NCBI GenBank assembly: GCA_963920635.1
Contig: OY987298.1
Span: forward strand, 109,869,309-109,933,308
Direction: 5' to 3'
Source: Pseudeuparius sepicola
Lineage: Eukaryota; Arthropoda; Insecta; Coleoptera; Anthribidae
Length of the DNA: 64,000 bases
Shown here: positions 45,838 through 57,303 of the stretch, piece by piece
Numbering within the stretch: position 1 is the first letter of the stretch
How the letters are laid out: each line of letters opens with the position of its first letter
Translations under genes and position numbers: made by a program
Notes under the pieces: model-generated
Told to the model about the DNA's origin: nothing
Databases searched by the model: none
What the model saw: only the letters and a program-made list of their open reading frames with translations

Positions 45838-47430
45838 TTGGGAACTAGATTTAGACATATAAAATATGTATGCCCCTTTCTTTACCAAAAGCTTATGACA
45901 TGATATATTTATATTTTAAAGTTAATTTTATTGGATTATTATTATGGATTACATCTACCTACAAACTATTTACATTTTTGTAAATATTTATTTCATGTTA
46001 AGAAAGTGTACAATGATAAAATGCTTATTTTTTGGAAATGACAATACAAACATATAGAGGTGGCGGCCAAACAGACAGAGCAGTTTTGAAGGGATATTAA
46101 AAAACAATATGGGGTTTATTTTATTCGTTACATCATGCCGTTTTATGCCTCAAGTCCTGAAGATGACATCAGAAATATGATAGCTCCCAACAGCAGTACA
46201 TTAATGAAATCGATGTTTTGGCACAGGAGTTTCCCGATGTGGATGCAGTTTATATTGAAGAACATTGGTTGAAGCTGGAAGAGGCATTGGGCTTTCCGGA
46301 GTTCCCTGTATAAACCACCGGGCATATTATGGTGATTTTTTTTTTGAGAATCGATTAAGCTTTGCCTAAGGTATTATTTTACATTGTATAGCCAGTGTAG
46401 CTCATACAGGGTATTTGTAAAAAACATTTTTTATGAAAATCAATTATTTAAAAAATATATTTAAAATAACAAATTGGGATTTTATAATAGGCGCTAGGTA
46501 CCTAGGTATCTGTCAAATATGTAGATGATCCCATTTTTGTTTTCATGGCTTTCATGGCATCCCTAATTTGATTGATATGCTTCATCTTATTGAATAAAGC
46601 ATCATTAATTAAGGATGGACGATGAGGCATTGTAAAGAAATGTTAAAATGAAACCTATTTCCCAAGGGAGACTAATAGAATACAGTGAAATCACATTTTT
46701 TTATTTAAATATAGGGTGTCTCTAAAAGGTGTGTACAAAATCTTATCACATATTCCTGAGGTCAAAATAAACCGATGTAAAGCAAATTACCTTAGTCCGA
46801 AATTGCTCCGTTTCCGAGATACAGTGTGGTAAAGTTAATAAATAACATAAACAACCCGTCGGATATTGAAAATGTACACAGATATTGTCATTTTATTACT
46901 AAAATTTTTATTTTGAAACTTTTGCATGCAGAGTTGGGCCCAAGTCTATTTTCAAAATTCAAAAATGTCAGCAAATCTGACCCAAGTGTAAAATCATTTG
47001 TATGGATGCATGGATTACAAAAAGATTGTTTTCAGACATTTTAAAAAAATAATTTAATTAATTCTATTCTATTCTATAACGAAAAAATATTCCGGAGTAG
47101 CCCGGCAAATGCCCTGCCGCTTGTTAAGCTCCTGGCGGGTCAGGGTTTCGGGGAGTACTGTAGACAGGCTTTTAAAAATATTAAAATACCAACTCTGCAT
47201 TCTCACTATATATTTGTAAATCAGATGTATGTAAAGGATAATGTAGTCATTTAGAGTGAATAATGACAAGTTACGATACGAGACAGAAAAACATGCTCAT
47301 CCCAGCTTATCATGGGTTAAAGAGGTGTCAGAACGGCCCAGGCTATCTATCTATCAAATTCAGACAGCTTCTTTGTTCAAACTGTTTTTACTCATTTGAC
47401 AAGTTTTTTAAGAGGGGGTTGCCGACACCG
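45838..47430. other. Region 3' of the NACHT gene, no supported gene
   Basis: AT-rich. No canonical AATAAA is seen close to the stop. A short plus-strand reading at 46190-46310 (INEIDVLAQEFPDVDAVYIE) is protein-like but unidentified and has stops upstream. At about 46714 there is a single TATAGGGTGTCTCTAAAAGG terminus resembling the TA-flanked elements, with no partner found. Confidence 0.45.
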
Positions 47431-47729
47431 AAAGTGACGTTAGATTTCGTATTTTTTTAAGTTGTATAGCATAAAATATAATAACATTTTACCTGGCAAA
47501 AATTTAGTACAAACATCTCTGTCTTCATTTTAATCATAAGATCTTAAAAGCATATTGACTGGAATTATTATTTTTCCCAAGGTTTTCACAACCAATAAAA
47601 CAAAACACTGCTTGTAAGATCTTATGATTAAAATGAAGACAGAGATGGTTGTACTAAATTTTTGCCAGGTAAAATGTTATTAGATTTTATGCTATACAAC
47701 TTACAAAAATACGAAATCTAACGTCACTT
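47431..47729. mobile_element. 299-bp palindromic MITE
   Basis: The ends AAGTGACGTTAGATTTCGTA and their inverted copy enclose arms of about 110 bases with few mismatches (including ATTTTACCTGGCAAAAATTT). No TA or longer duplication is evident at the edges. Confidence 0.8.
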
Positions 47730-47865
47730 ACTTAAAACTTTACTGTTGCATAAATACACATAACCTTACTTTTCCGTTGATGGTTAATTTAGTAGATGGC
47801 TAAAAATAACTCTGTCCTTTTAAAAGGACGGTAGGTTTATATACTACTTTCGATTGTTTTGTTTT

Positions 47866-48720
47866 TTTTATCAGTTTTCGTAAAAAGCCCGTTACTTTGG
47901 CTGAATTACTTGAAGAAATTGGACGAGACAACGACGGAGATATTCCAGACAGTATAACAATTTTTCCACAAAAAAACGCGAATGAAGATAGCGACACTGA
48001 CGAGGATTCGAGGGATGAAAATTTAGTTGAGATGAATAATTTAACCGGATCTCAGCTAAGAGCTGAATGTCGTAAATGTAGCTTCTAATGTTTTATCGGT
48101 ATTTTCGCTAAACAAGATAAAAAGATTCTCCCAAACCGATAAAAAACATATTTATGTAGATCAGCCAAAGCTTATAAAATTCTACAACGAAAATAAGGGA
48201 GGTATAGATAATGGAGACCAAAATCTTAGTGAGTATAAAGTGGCAATAAGAGGAAAGAAATGGTATACCTACTTAGTGGATGTCACGAATGATGATCCTC
48301 GCGTCACAATGGTCGACAATGGAAATTACATTGTCTACCATTGTGACGCAGGGATCATCGTTCGTGATATCTATTATACTCTCCATTATTTGCTCATTGC
48401 ATAGATATGGCTATGCAAACTGCTTGGCGTCTTTATAACAGCAATGATGGCAAATTGGACCAATTGGGAAATTCGAAGGTCAGTAGCGACATAGAAACGA
48501 ATAACTGAAAAGGGTCCCTCAAAACCTCCCAAAAATTTATATGAATTTTCTCGCTCTGACCAGATCGATCACTTAGTATTTTACAACGAAAGTCAACAGC
48601 GTTGCTTTGTATATCATAAAAAAGCCAATTTTACGTGCCGTAAATGTGATGTTGGTCTGCACACAGTTCACACAGTGTCACAGAGTATCACAGTTTAATA
48701 ATTGTGTATATTTTTATAAC
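47866..48720 (+). pseudogene. PiggyBac-like transposase remnants
   Basis: An N-terminal acidic segment (TLAELLEEIGRDNDGDIPD, then NEDSDTDEDSRDENL) is followed, after loss of most of the DDD catalytic domain near 48080-48120, by FYNENKGGIDNGDQNLSEYK and IRGKKWYTYLV, hallmark late piggyBac motifs. MAMQTAWRLY then follows, and a Cys-rich C-terminal finger remnant (NFTCRKCDVGLHTVH). Stops and frameshifts are present. A near-perfect 98-bp palindrome (48277-48374) lies between the IRGKKW motif and the next segment. Confidence 0.82.
48277..48374. repeat. 98-bp palindrome inside the piggyBac remnant
   Basis: Arms of about 45 bases (containing ATGATCCTCGCGTCACAATG and its inverse) surround a 6-base centre. 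It may be a small inserted hairpin or a local inverted duplication formed by DNA repair. Confidence 0.8.
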
Positions 48721-48989
48721 CTTGTCTTAGTCTAATCTAATAGTAGTATATAGCCCTACCGTCCTTTTAAAAGGACACTCTATATCGAGCTAATCCAAAA
48801 CTTCAAATTTTTTTAATTATTTTATAATTTAAATAATTTCGTCTTATGTTTTTCTCACTGTATTTATTACTTACAAAAAAAAAACAACAAAATTCCAGAT
48901 AAGTTGTATTTGGATAACCTTTAAATCTATTAGATATTTCATTAATTAAATACTTGCTGGAGCTGGAATGTAACCGTTATATTTTAAAG

Positions 48990-49500
48990 CAAAGGTAAAA
49001 TAGGTAGTTAAATCTCGATTTTCATTGGTTTCTAGACTTTTTATTGTACAATATTTAAAAAAATTAGTACAAACCCGTTCTAATTGATGCCTAATCCAGT
49101 GGCATAGTCAGAATTTTTATAAAAATATGCCTAATATCATTGACTGACGTATTAATATGACTTCTCACGGCTATAGTTTCATGTCTTGGAAAGTAGATGG
49201 CGCCTATGGTCAACAATGTATTTTGCATTGTATTTTGTCTACGGGAAGTGCGTGGTGAGCCAGAGAATTGTCAAACATGACAGCCGTGAGCAGTCTTTAT
49301 TAATACGTCAGTCAACGCTAATATGATTTGTCCAATTTTGATCCAAAACATATATCGTAGTAGGCCTTGGTTTTTTAAAATAAAATATGCTTTTTTCCCT
49401 GAAGTACAGTTTTAATGTCCTTTTGATCAAAATCGGATGATAAATACAAATTTTACGGGGGTGGGGGGGGGGGCAGTTTGAAGTGGGACACACTGTATAT
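48990..49500. repeat. Dispersed repeat, copy A (partner 54110-54440)
   Basis: Segments such as TCGATTTTCATTGGTTTCTA-like, TCGTAGTAGGCCTTGGTTTT and AAGTACAGTTTT align in order with 54110-54440. The right edge reads GTGGGACACACTGTATA, like the end of a TA-flanked element. A MITE at 49138-49316 interrupts this copy only. Confidence 0.8.
49138..49316. mobile_element. MITE inserted in dispersed repeat A, with empty site in copy B
   Basis: Inverted ends TTGACTGACGTATTAATA and a 32-base arm to CTCACGGCT. The flanks CCTAATAT (49130-49137) and GCTAATAT (49317-49324) match the single GCTAATAT of the uninterrupted copy near 54257. This gives an 8-bp duplication with one mismatch. Confidence 0.87.
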
Positions 49501-49859
49501 AGAAGGTATTTATGAAATTCACACATACAGAGATGTTAGAAAAAAAATACTTTAATCAAAAATTTACATATTCAAACAAAACCAACACCAAAATGCATTG
49601 TATTAGGAAATTAAGATATACAGATTATAGGTGTTAAATAAAAAATATATGATCAAAAATTTACATACAGGTACAATCAAAAGTTACACCAAATTACAAA
49701 TTACAATATTATACAACTCCCAAAAGCCACAAATTTCTCTCAAATAATGAATAAAATTGATTTAAAAATTACATTTACGTAGAAGGGAACCGAACAGAGA
49801 GCTCACAAAAGTAAGAATCTGTGGTCACAATAGATTTCATTTAGACCTTTCAATTTATA
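49501..49859. other. AT-rich spacer, nothing recognised
   Basis: No coding domain, RNA gene or inverted repeat structure recognised. Confidence 0.5.
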
Positions 49860-50718
49860 CAGGTTGTTAAAGTTAACTTTTTAAAAACGAATTTTATTAA
49901 TAACTGCTGTGTTTTTGAATATTTAGTTGAAACTTGGCACAGAGTTGTTTATTATAAAAACACATTTTTTGTGTAATTTTAGTACAGAAGGACAAACAAC
50001 TAAATTTTTTTGAGTAGTCCTATGATTTTATATCCAAAGTTTATTTTCGGTAATTTTTTAATGATTTATAATGTTCATGTGGTTTAAAAGATGGTGCACC
50101 TTATTTACCTATTGTTTATTTTAGGCGTGGCACCTTAAATTTTTTGTGTTTTCTTAATGTAGAGCTCAAATTTGTTATGCCATCTTGCAAATTTATTAAC
50201 CTAATTTGAGAAATTGAAGGTCATGGGTGTACATAGTAAGAAGCTGGAGGATAATGTTTGTGATACCCCCAAAATCTTTTAGTTCCTCATTTTAGGTTAC
50301 ACAAATTACAACATTGTGTTTTTCAGAAACTCGGTAATTCAGAAACATGATTTTTTTAAAAGGGGCTATGCCTAAAATTTGCAAAACAAATTATAATAAA
50401 TAGCCAAATAAATTCCAATATGTCGTAAACCAAGTCCTAAATAAAAATTTTGCAAGGGTCAAAAAATTACAGAAAGTAAACTCTGGATATAAAAATGATC
50501 CCTTTAAACCATAGGGGTATATGCAGACAAAAGTTGGAGGGGGTGAATGAGTAATACACCTTTTTTTCCTTTGTTCTTTACATTTTTTTACAAAAATTAC
50601 ACACAAAAGTAGTTTTAATAATAAACAAATCTGTGCGAAATTTCAACCAAATATCTTAAAAACACAGGAGCTATTAAAAAATTCGTTTTTTTTTTTTAAA
50701 TTTAACTTTAACACCCTG
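49860..50718. mobile_element. 859-bp inverted-repeat element of the TA-flanked type
   Basis: The left end CAGGTTGTTAAAGTTAA and right end TTTAACTTTAACACCCTG are inverted copies. Internal pairs such as AACACATTTTTTGTGTAA/ TTACACACAAAAGTAG continue the arms with gaps. TA precedes the left end; the right flank reads CA, so one duplication copy may have mutated. Confidence 0.75.
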
Positions 50719-52427
50719 CATTATGTTGTATTCTTTAATGTATTTGTGATAAAGACTAGATTTAAGAATTATTGCTTATTTTGGAAACATGTGACCTATT
50801 GATTCTCTATTCCTTTACCTTCAGTGTGAGCTCATTTTAAATATCACCAATGAAAATATCTGTAATCACTTTTTTCTTGGTTTTTTTGCTACACTTTCAC
50901 TATCCAAATCTATTTCTGGGGCTATACTTTTTAACAGGCTCTGTTTGCAGAAACTTCCGAATAGAGTTATTAGCAAGGCCACACCATATCCAGTTGCCCT
51001 TTCACCCTAAAACAGCAACTTGTAGTAACCTTATAGCATCAGCACTGCTTACTTAAATCTTAAATAAATATTTATTTTTTGTATTCTAGTAATAAATAGC
51101 AATATCACAAGCAATATTAAATATCCAAACAAACTTTGAAACATTATTTCCAATAAAATTATTATACTGTTTTTAGCCCGAAATTTCATGGAAACATACA
51201 GTATGTTTTTTTGATTTTTAAATTTCACGAACAGGTATCACAAAGTTCAAAGTTTATTAAAATCTTTGAAATTGTGCACCAGGGGATATTTTTGATTCTG
51301 AGCAACTTTTCTTAGTGACACTTTGAGGCCTACCTCCCACAAAAAAGGCTTTTTACATCAGAAAAAGTTTTTAAAACAAGGCACACAACAATTTAGTTTC
51401 AGGCCTAAACTCAAGAAGATGCAATTTAAATTGAAAAATTGTCTGACAACTATCTGAGGACAAACTGTATAGAATTACTCAAACTTTCTATTACTGTCTT
51501 TGTCAATGATAATATCAACAGTTGAGTTAAGCCAAGTTCTTACAGTGGCGAATAGCAAGTTGCGAATCGTGAAAATGGATCTGATTAGTTAATTTGAACT
51601 GACAATATTCCCGGCTGGTATAAAACATCGGCGCATGCGCGAAATCTCCAATTTCCATCCAATAATTTTTATTAAAGTTATGTTACTTAAAATTCCCTAA
51701 ATTTCCTTTAAAAAAATAAATCGCGACTATATGAAATAAGTGCAGCCCTTGTGATTTTATTGTGAGAATATTCGCTACCACAATTCGTGACTGTATGAAC
51801 TTACCTTTAAAAGTGACAAAATGAATCATGTTAATGCCACCCAAGACCTATAAAGTAAGAAGGTTACATACTTTCGTACAGAAAGAGGAATAGAGATACA
51901 GAATGCGGACATCACTGGAATGCTGTCAGACAACAGCTAGTGTTCCACGATTATTCCAGTAGTGTTTTGGTACTGAATTTTCCACAAATTTATTAATTCT
52001 GCTGTGTCCTTCTATACATTGTTGTTATTTGACACTATATATCGTTTTTTATTCTTCTGTGGTGGCAAGTGGCCAGTAAAGTTAAAATTGTTTTATTATT
52101 ATAATTAATTAGATTTAGAAGATAGTGTGTTGGTATTTACAAAAGCAATAAAAAAAAAATGGGGTAAGTTGTAAGCTTTTTTGGGTTTGCCACCCCCATA
52201 GTAAGAATACGAGTAGTAAAATAGTAGAATATAAGAAAATGTTGGGCCCAGTTATGCAGACATAAAGATAAGTTTGACCCAACAGAAAAAGCATGTCCAT
52301 CTTAACCAATTTGAAGGCACAATAAAATTAGCATGCATTATGGGCCGTTTGTTAACCAGATATTAAATGCACAGGTATAATGGGCCCCATTGTAACATTT
52401 CATCTTTGGTTAATGATTTTATTTATA
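50719..52427. other. Spacer with an imperfect inverted repeat, no gene
   Basis: No supported coding sequence. AAGTTCTTACAGTGGCGAAT near 51535 is imperfectly inverted near 51789-51810 (ATTCGTGACTGTATGAACTT), possibly the ends of a small MITE; no duplication seen. Near 51465 is a terminus-like GACAAACTGTATA without a clear partner. Confidence 0.4.
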
Positions 52428-53477
52428 CAGGGTGTAAATTAAGTACTTCGACAAACTTCGGCAAATGATTCTTTCAGTGATTTTAAGTCAAAAAGTTCAT
52501 GTAAACATAGGTCCAAAAATGCTTCGTTCTCAAGATACAGGGTGTCAAACTTTGAAAAAATAATTGGTTTTTCGTAAATATCTCAATATTCTTTAAGCCG
52601 ATTTTATTGAACTTTGGCAGAGGTATTAATGATAGTAAGAGGCTAATTTAGCTTTAATTAGATTAAAATTATAAAGTCCAGTGGCGTCCCGGAAGGCACC
52701 ATCCCCACTATTTTTGAAAAAAAAAATGTGCGGCACTGACTTTTTTTAAATTTTTATTTTTTTAATTCACCAACTAAAAATACAACTTTTTTGTCTCTTG
52801 TGTTTTTTTCGAATCTTGCTTCGTTTTCGAGATAAAAATAAAAACGACTTTATTACATGTCCCTAAAACAACGCAATAAAATAATTATTTATTTTCGCGC
52901 CACTGCACTGGCAAAATTCGCAATTATTTTGCGTTTATTTGTCTTATTGACAGCAGCTAATCAACAAAAATTGATTTTTAAGCTAAATTTTGTGAAATTT
53001 TAATTTTTTATTTTTTTTTAAATTATTTATAGCATACATTTTTTGCTTATTTTTCGAAATTAATTATTTTTTATCTCGAAAACGAAGCAAGATTCGAAAA
53101 AAACACAAGAGACAAAAAAGTTGTATTTTTAGTTGGTGAATTAAAAAAATAAAAATTTAAAAAAAGTCAGTGGCTCACATTTTTTTTTCAAAAATAGTGG
53201 GGAAGGTGCCTTCCGGGACGCCACTGGACTTAATAATTTTAATCTAATTAAAGCTAAATTAGCCTCTTACTATCATTAATACATCTGCCAAAGTTCAATA
53301 AAATCGGCTTAAAGAATATTGAGATATTTACGAAAAACCGATTTTTTTTTCAAAGTTTGACACCCTGTATCTTGAGAACGAAGCTTTGTTGGACCTATGT
53401 TTACATGAACTTTTTGACTTAAAATCACTGAAAGAATCATTTGCCGAAGTTTGTCGAAGTACTTAATTTACACCCTG
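52428..53477. mobile_element. 1.05-kb palindromic element, TA-flanked
   Basis: CAGGGTGTAAATTAAGTACT and its inverse form the ends. The arms continue through GATACAGGGTGTCAAACTTT and GTGGCGTCCCGGAAGGCACC almost to the centre near 52950. TA flanks both ends. A second CAGGGTGTC motif inside each arm suggests a nested or duplicated end. Confidence 0.9.
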
Positions 53478-53739
53478 TATATAGGATTTTTGTGGACGGT
53501 AGAAAACGATCGATAAAGCGGCATTGCTTGAGGCCCGAGCTATGAGGGTAGTGCCCAAAGTCCAATTTTAAAAAGTGGAAAATTGTAGTTTAATGAGGAT
53601 TACCTTACTATTTAATAAATTTTATTGAGGTATTTAAAGTGTACACAGATTAATTAAAAAATAAGTGTAGTAGTGGTGATGACTGCTGACGAAATCTAGT
53701 GATAAGCGGGACAAGGGCAAGGATATTTTTAGTGAGGCC

Positions 53740-54010
53740 AAAAGATATTTCAAATTGTTAGTGAGTGGTTTGCAAGCAACAAGCTTGTTCTAAACAAAGA
53801 AGAAACCAACATAATCTTCTTTACCACAAACCAGGCTCGAGTAGGCAAACCAGAAACTATTTCGCTGAATGGGAGCGACATTCAAATTGTCGGCACTATA
53901 AAAAAAATTTCTAGGAATACGAGTAAACAAGTTTCTTGAGTGGTCTGATCATAATATCAATAACCTATCATTGAAATTAAAGAAATAAATATATAAACTA
54001 CAGTGCTTTA
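53740..54010 (+). pseudogene. LINE reverse transcriptase fragment
   Basis: Readable as VSEWFASNKLVLNKEETNII, then ...ISLNGSDIQIVGTIK, then after a 1-base shift near 53900 FLGIRVNKFLEWSDHINNL. This is the segment just after the catalytic YADD motif of many LINE RTs. No flanking RT motifs remain. Confidence 0.75.
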
Positions 54011-54109
54011 AAAATAATATACTATGCAAATTAGGAATCAGACATTAAATATGGTTACAGTTACAGTTTCAATTGTTTTCAATCCCCATGCAACTTGATT
54101 TAAGCGAGT

Positions 54110-54440
54110 AGACAGGTAAAAATAGGTAGTTAAATCGCGATTTTCATTGGTTTCTAGAATTTTTATCGTTAAATATTTTTTAACAAAATTTGATACAAAC
54201 CCATTTTAAGGGATGACCAATCCAGTGACGTAGTCGGAATTTTTATAAAAATAATCGCTAATATGATTTCCCTAATTTTGGTGCCAAAAAAATGTCGTAG
54301 TAGGCCTTGGTTTTTTGAAATAAGTTGTGCCGTTTTGCCCTAAAGTACAGTTTTGATGCCCTATCATTTAAAAAAAGACCCAATCTGAATCTGACGACAA
54401 TTACAAATTTTCTGGGGGTGTTCTGGTTTTAAGTCACACT
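54110..54440. repeat. Dispersed repeat, copy B (uninterrupted)
   Basis: It aligns with 48990-49500 over its length and carries the empty site GCTAATAT near 54257-54264. Confidence 0.8.
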
Positions 54441-54448
54441 CAACAATA

Positions 54449-54935
54449 CAGTGACCGGCAGAAAGTTGGACACAAATGGAAAACTTTTTTATTATTAATT
54501 TCTCAGAAAATTTTATTCTTGATAAAAGTTGGTGCATCATTTCAAACTCAAAACGCATATATCAAAATTTAAATATATCTTTTTGGATACTAGGTAGATT
54601 CAAAAATGTCAAAATAACTCAAGACTAAAGTACCCTTATTTTTTAAAATACGGTAAAAAGTTACTTACAAAAGTTGTTTGGAATCAAAGGTGGATGGATG
54701 TCAGATTTAAAGTCACAGCCACCTAGTAAAAAAAAGAAATATAACTTTTTTGTATTATTTTCGACCACCCTGTGTACTATAAAAAAAAATACTGCAAGCA
54801 CAACTTATCATAGGATAACACATTAATTTGCTACTAAACTTTAATTTTGTCCGATTAGCAGCTAGAAATTTAAATTAATCGAAATCAGAGTTATAAATAT
54901 TAAATTTTTGTGTCCAACTTTCTACTGATCCCTGT
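54449..54935. mobile_element. 487-bp MITE, TA-flanked
   Basis: The ends CAGTGACCGGCAGAAAGTTG and the inverse of CAACTTTCTACTGATCCCTG match with a few mismatches, followed by GACACAAA on both sides. TA flanks both edges. No coding frame. Confidence 0.85.
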
Positions 54936-55112
54936 ATATAGGAATAGATAACTTACACTAATACAAATTACACGGTTTTATTTTCCTTCTAATTAGCGGG
55001 TCGGGGAAAGAAGACAAGGTAATTTGCTTACATTGGCATTTCTTAAATTCAGTCTTTCCTATTTTGTAGTGCATAATAAATAGTTTTTTAATGGGCTTGT
55101 ATAGAGTTTTCT

Positions 55113-55629
55113 CAGGGACTCTTTAAAATAAGGGGACCCAGCATTATACTTTCCAAAGTGAGGCCTATTCTTTCATCATTCTAATGGTATCAGTGATGCC
55201 AAGTATGCCATTTTTTTGGAGAATCTATGAATATAAGAGGTACTTTGATTGTTAGTAAAAATTAATAATGGTTTCCATGATTTCTAAAAATTAGACTTGA
55301 CAATGTTGTGTCTACAATTACAGAATACGGCAACTGTCAAATGAAACAAATTTATTGTATAGTTGAAGTTCTTTAATTATCACATCTGAGTATCTGAAAG
55401 TTGGAAAACTTAAAAATTGTGAATTATGATGGGAAATCTTTAGCCTCCTTTTGAATCTATGGCACTATCTATCACATAAAACCTGATGGCAGTTGGACCT
55501 TGAACCTTGTACCAGCCCACTTATGTGGTCTCCTTGGAGTCTACAGAAAACAAACTTATTCTCAAGGCTTCACTTTTCCTATGTGATAGACTGTGAAATG
55601 CCGGGTCCCCTTATTTTAAAGAGTCCCTG
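55113..55629. mobile_element. hAT-like MITE (CAGGG...CCCTG) nested in the mariner derivative
   Basis: Inverted ends CAGGGACTCTTTAAAATAAG (then GGGACCC). The flanking octamers AGTTTTCT and GGTTTTCC share six central bases, consistent with an eroded 8-bp duplication. It interrupts the mariner terminal repeat about 11 bases from its end. Confidence 0.75.
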
Positions 55630-55737
55630 GGTTTTCCAAAAATGGCTTTAGGATTTTAAATGACTATAACTACAGTGTTTATTTTGTTTCCGGTTAAATT
55701 GAATATGCGTTAAGGTGAGTCATATACAAATCTAACC

Positions 55738-56080
55738 ATGGCACCGTTTTCGACAGAACAGCATATTGAAATAATAAAAACTTATGGTAATGATCAGTCC
55801 ATAAAAGAAACTCATCACAGAATTCGTGAATTCGTGCGACCTGACCCCTTTAGACTTTTGTCTATGGGGTTATTTAAAAAGTAAAGTTTATAAGTTATTT
55901 CTCTGAGGTTTATGCTAACCAGCCAAGAAACATTTCAACCCTAAAAGGTGACATTCGAACCGCCATAAGGGAGATTGAAGCTCCAATGGTCGAAAATATG
56001 CTCAACAATTTCAATGCTCATATAGATGCCTGCATCATATAGCCGTGGTGGTGGACATCTAAACGACATAATCTTTCATT
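55738..56080 (+). pseudogene. Mariner-like transposase, internally deleted
   Basis: ATG at 55738 starts MAPFSTEQHIEIIKTYGNDQ, the N-terminal helix-turn-helix type shared with insect mariner-like transposases. After about 30 residues it jumps to the C-terminal part (DPFRLLSMGLFKK; in a shifted frame YKLFLSEVYANQPRNISTLK and VENMLNNFNAHIDAC). The entire catalytic core is missing. Confidence 0.75.
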
Positions 56081-56288
56081 TTTAATTGTAATCGATGTTA
56101 CTTTAAAATAAAATATTCTGTACGGTTTGGCTTTTATACAACATCCTAAGGTTATTTTTGGAAAACCCTATATAATATCCTATATATGCTTTGAGATACT
56201 TTACAAAATAACCCAAATTGTATCAAAAAACTTGAAACCTTGAATGCCCCAACAATAACATCTTTTTAAAATCATTAAATAAAACAAC

Positions 56289-56450
56289 TTGCCTTTGATA
56301 ATGTATCTATCTATTCCTATATATCGTTGGTCACACTGTATGTGTATTAAATGGTTTAATAAATTACCCAACAATATCAAAATGATACAAAGTGAACTGT
56401 TGTGTAAAATAATAAGTCAAAAACTTGTTAACAGGCTTGGAGCCATACAC
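56289..56450 (+). pseudogene. LINE RT C-terminal fragment
   Basis: The reading MCIKWFNKLPNNIKMI...LLCKIISQKLVNR resembles the FN-LP-I segment near the C-terminus of CR1/Jockey-type LINE ORF2 proteins. It is short and isolated. Confidence 0.5.
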
Positions 56451-57303
56451 ATTAATAGATTATTTTTCTTAATGATTGAAATTGTAATATTTATTTATTT
56501 ATTTTTATTTATTTATTTATTTACAAGTAAGATAGGTTACAAGGCATCATACAGAGAAAGGGCTACATTATAACTGCACCTAGGTTTGCAAAACCTGTAT
56601 GTACAGTGGGAAGATAGTAAAATTTGCTAAATCTAGAAACGAAAACTTCATTATGTATATATAATGTATACAGGCCATGCGAACATGGTACTAAATTAAC
56701 CTTAGGAAGGTGTGAGAATTTTCATAAATATACAGGGTTAACTATCACTTAGTACAAAAATTTTTATGGCAGATAAAGAAAAATTAGACTTGCTAAAATA
56801 AATTTTCAAAAATTTTCTAACATTTGTCTTAAGCCTAAAAAAATTTTTTTTCAAATTGTATTAAACCCCTCAAAAAACGCCGCCTATGGACGCCCGCGCG
56901 ACATGTCTAAAAATTTCGCATATGTCAATAGCGCGGCGTTGCCACGTCTATCAATTTATCCGAGGATTCACCACAAAATTTCGATTTCCTTTTAAAAACG
57001 ATTACTTTCTGAGGAACATGTAGAATGCCTATGAAACACCTACCTTACTGACATTTCCAGGATTGTTTGCACCATTTTCTGTTTTCTTGCTTTTTTACAT
57101 TAAAAGTCACACAACACAACATTCACATTTTTTAAATCTGTTGGGGATCTCTTGGTTTCCCTCTGCTATTCCTTTTGTTTGAAGCGAGGTACTCAGCCTG
57201 ACGACCACGACGAGGTAGATCCCCTCCGCCAGGAAAACCCCGAAGGGTAACCGAAAAATCACAACTGCACTAGCACACATTGCACAAATGCACATGCAAA
57301 GCA

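Larger units (their letters stand above)
47824..48766 (+). mobile_element. PiggyBac-like element, internally deleted, TTAA-flanked
   Basis: The TTAA sequences at 47820-47823 and 48767-48770 flank inverted ends AAGGACGGTAGG...TATATACTACT. TTAA is the piggyBac target. Internal transposase remnants confirm the family. The flanks extend the symmetry: GTCCTTTTAAAAGGAC occurs at both junctions. Confidence 0.85.
55102..56170 (+). mobile_element. Mariner-like deletion derivative with a hAT-like MITE in its left end
   Basis: The right end reads ...TTTTTGGAAAACCCTA and the left end, before and after the nested MITE, TAGAGTTTTC and GGTTTTCCAAAAATGGC. These are inverted partners (AGGGTTTTCCAAAAAT). TA flanks both sides. 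Inside are the first and last parts of a transposase. Confidence 0.75.
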
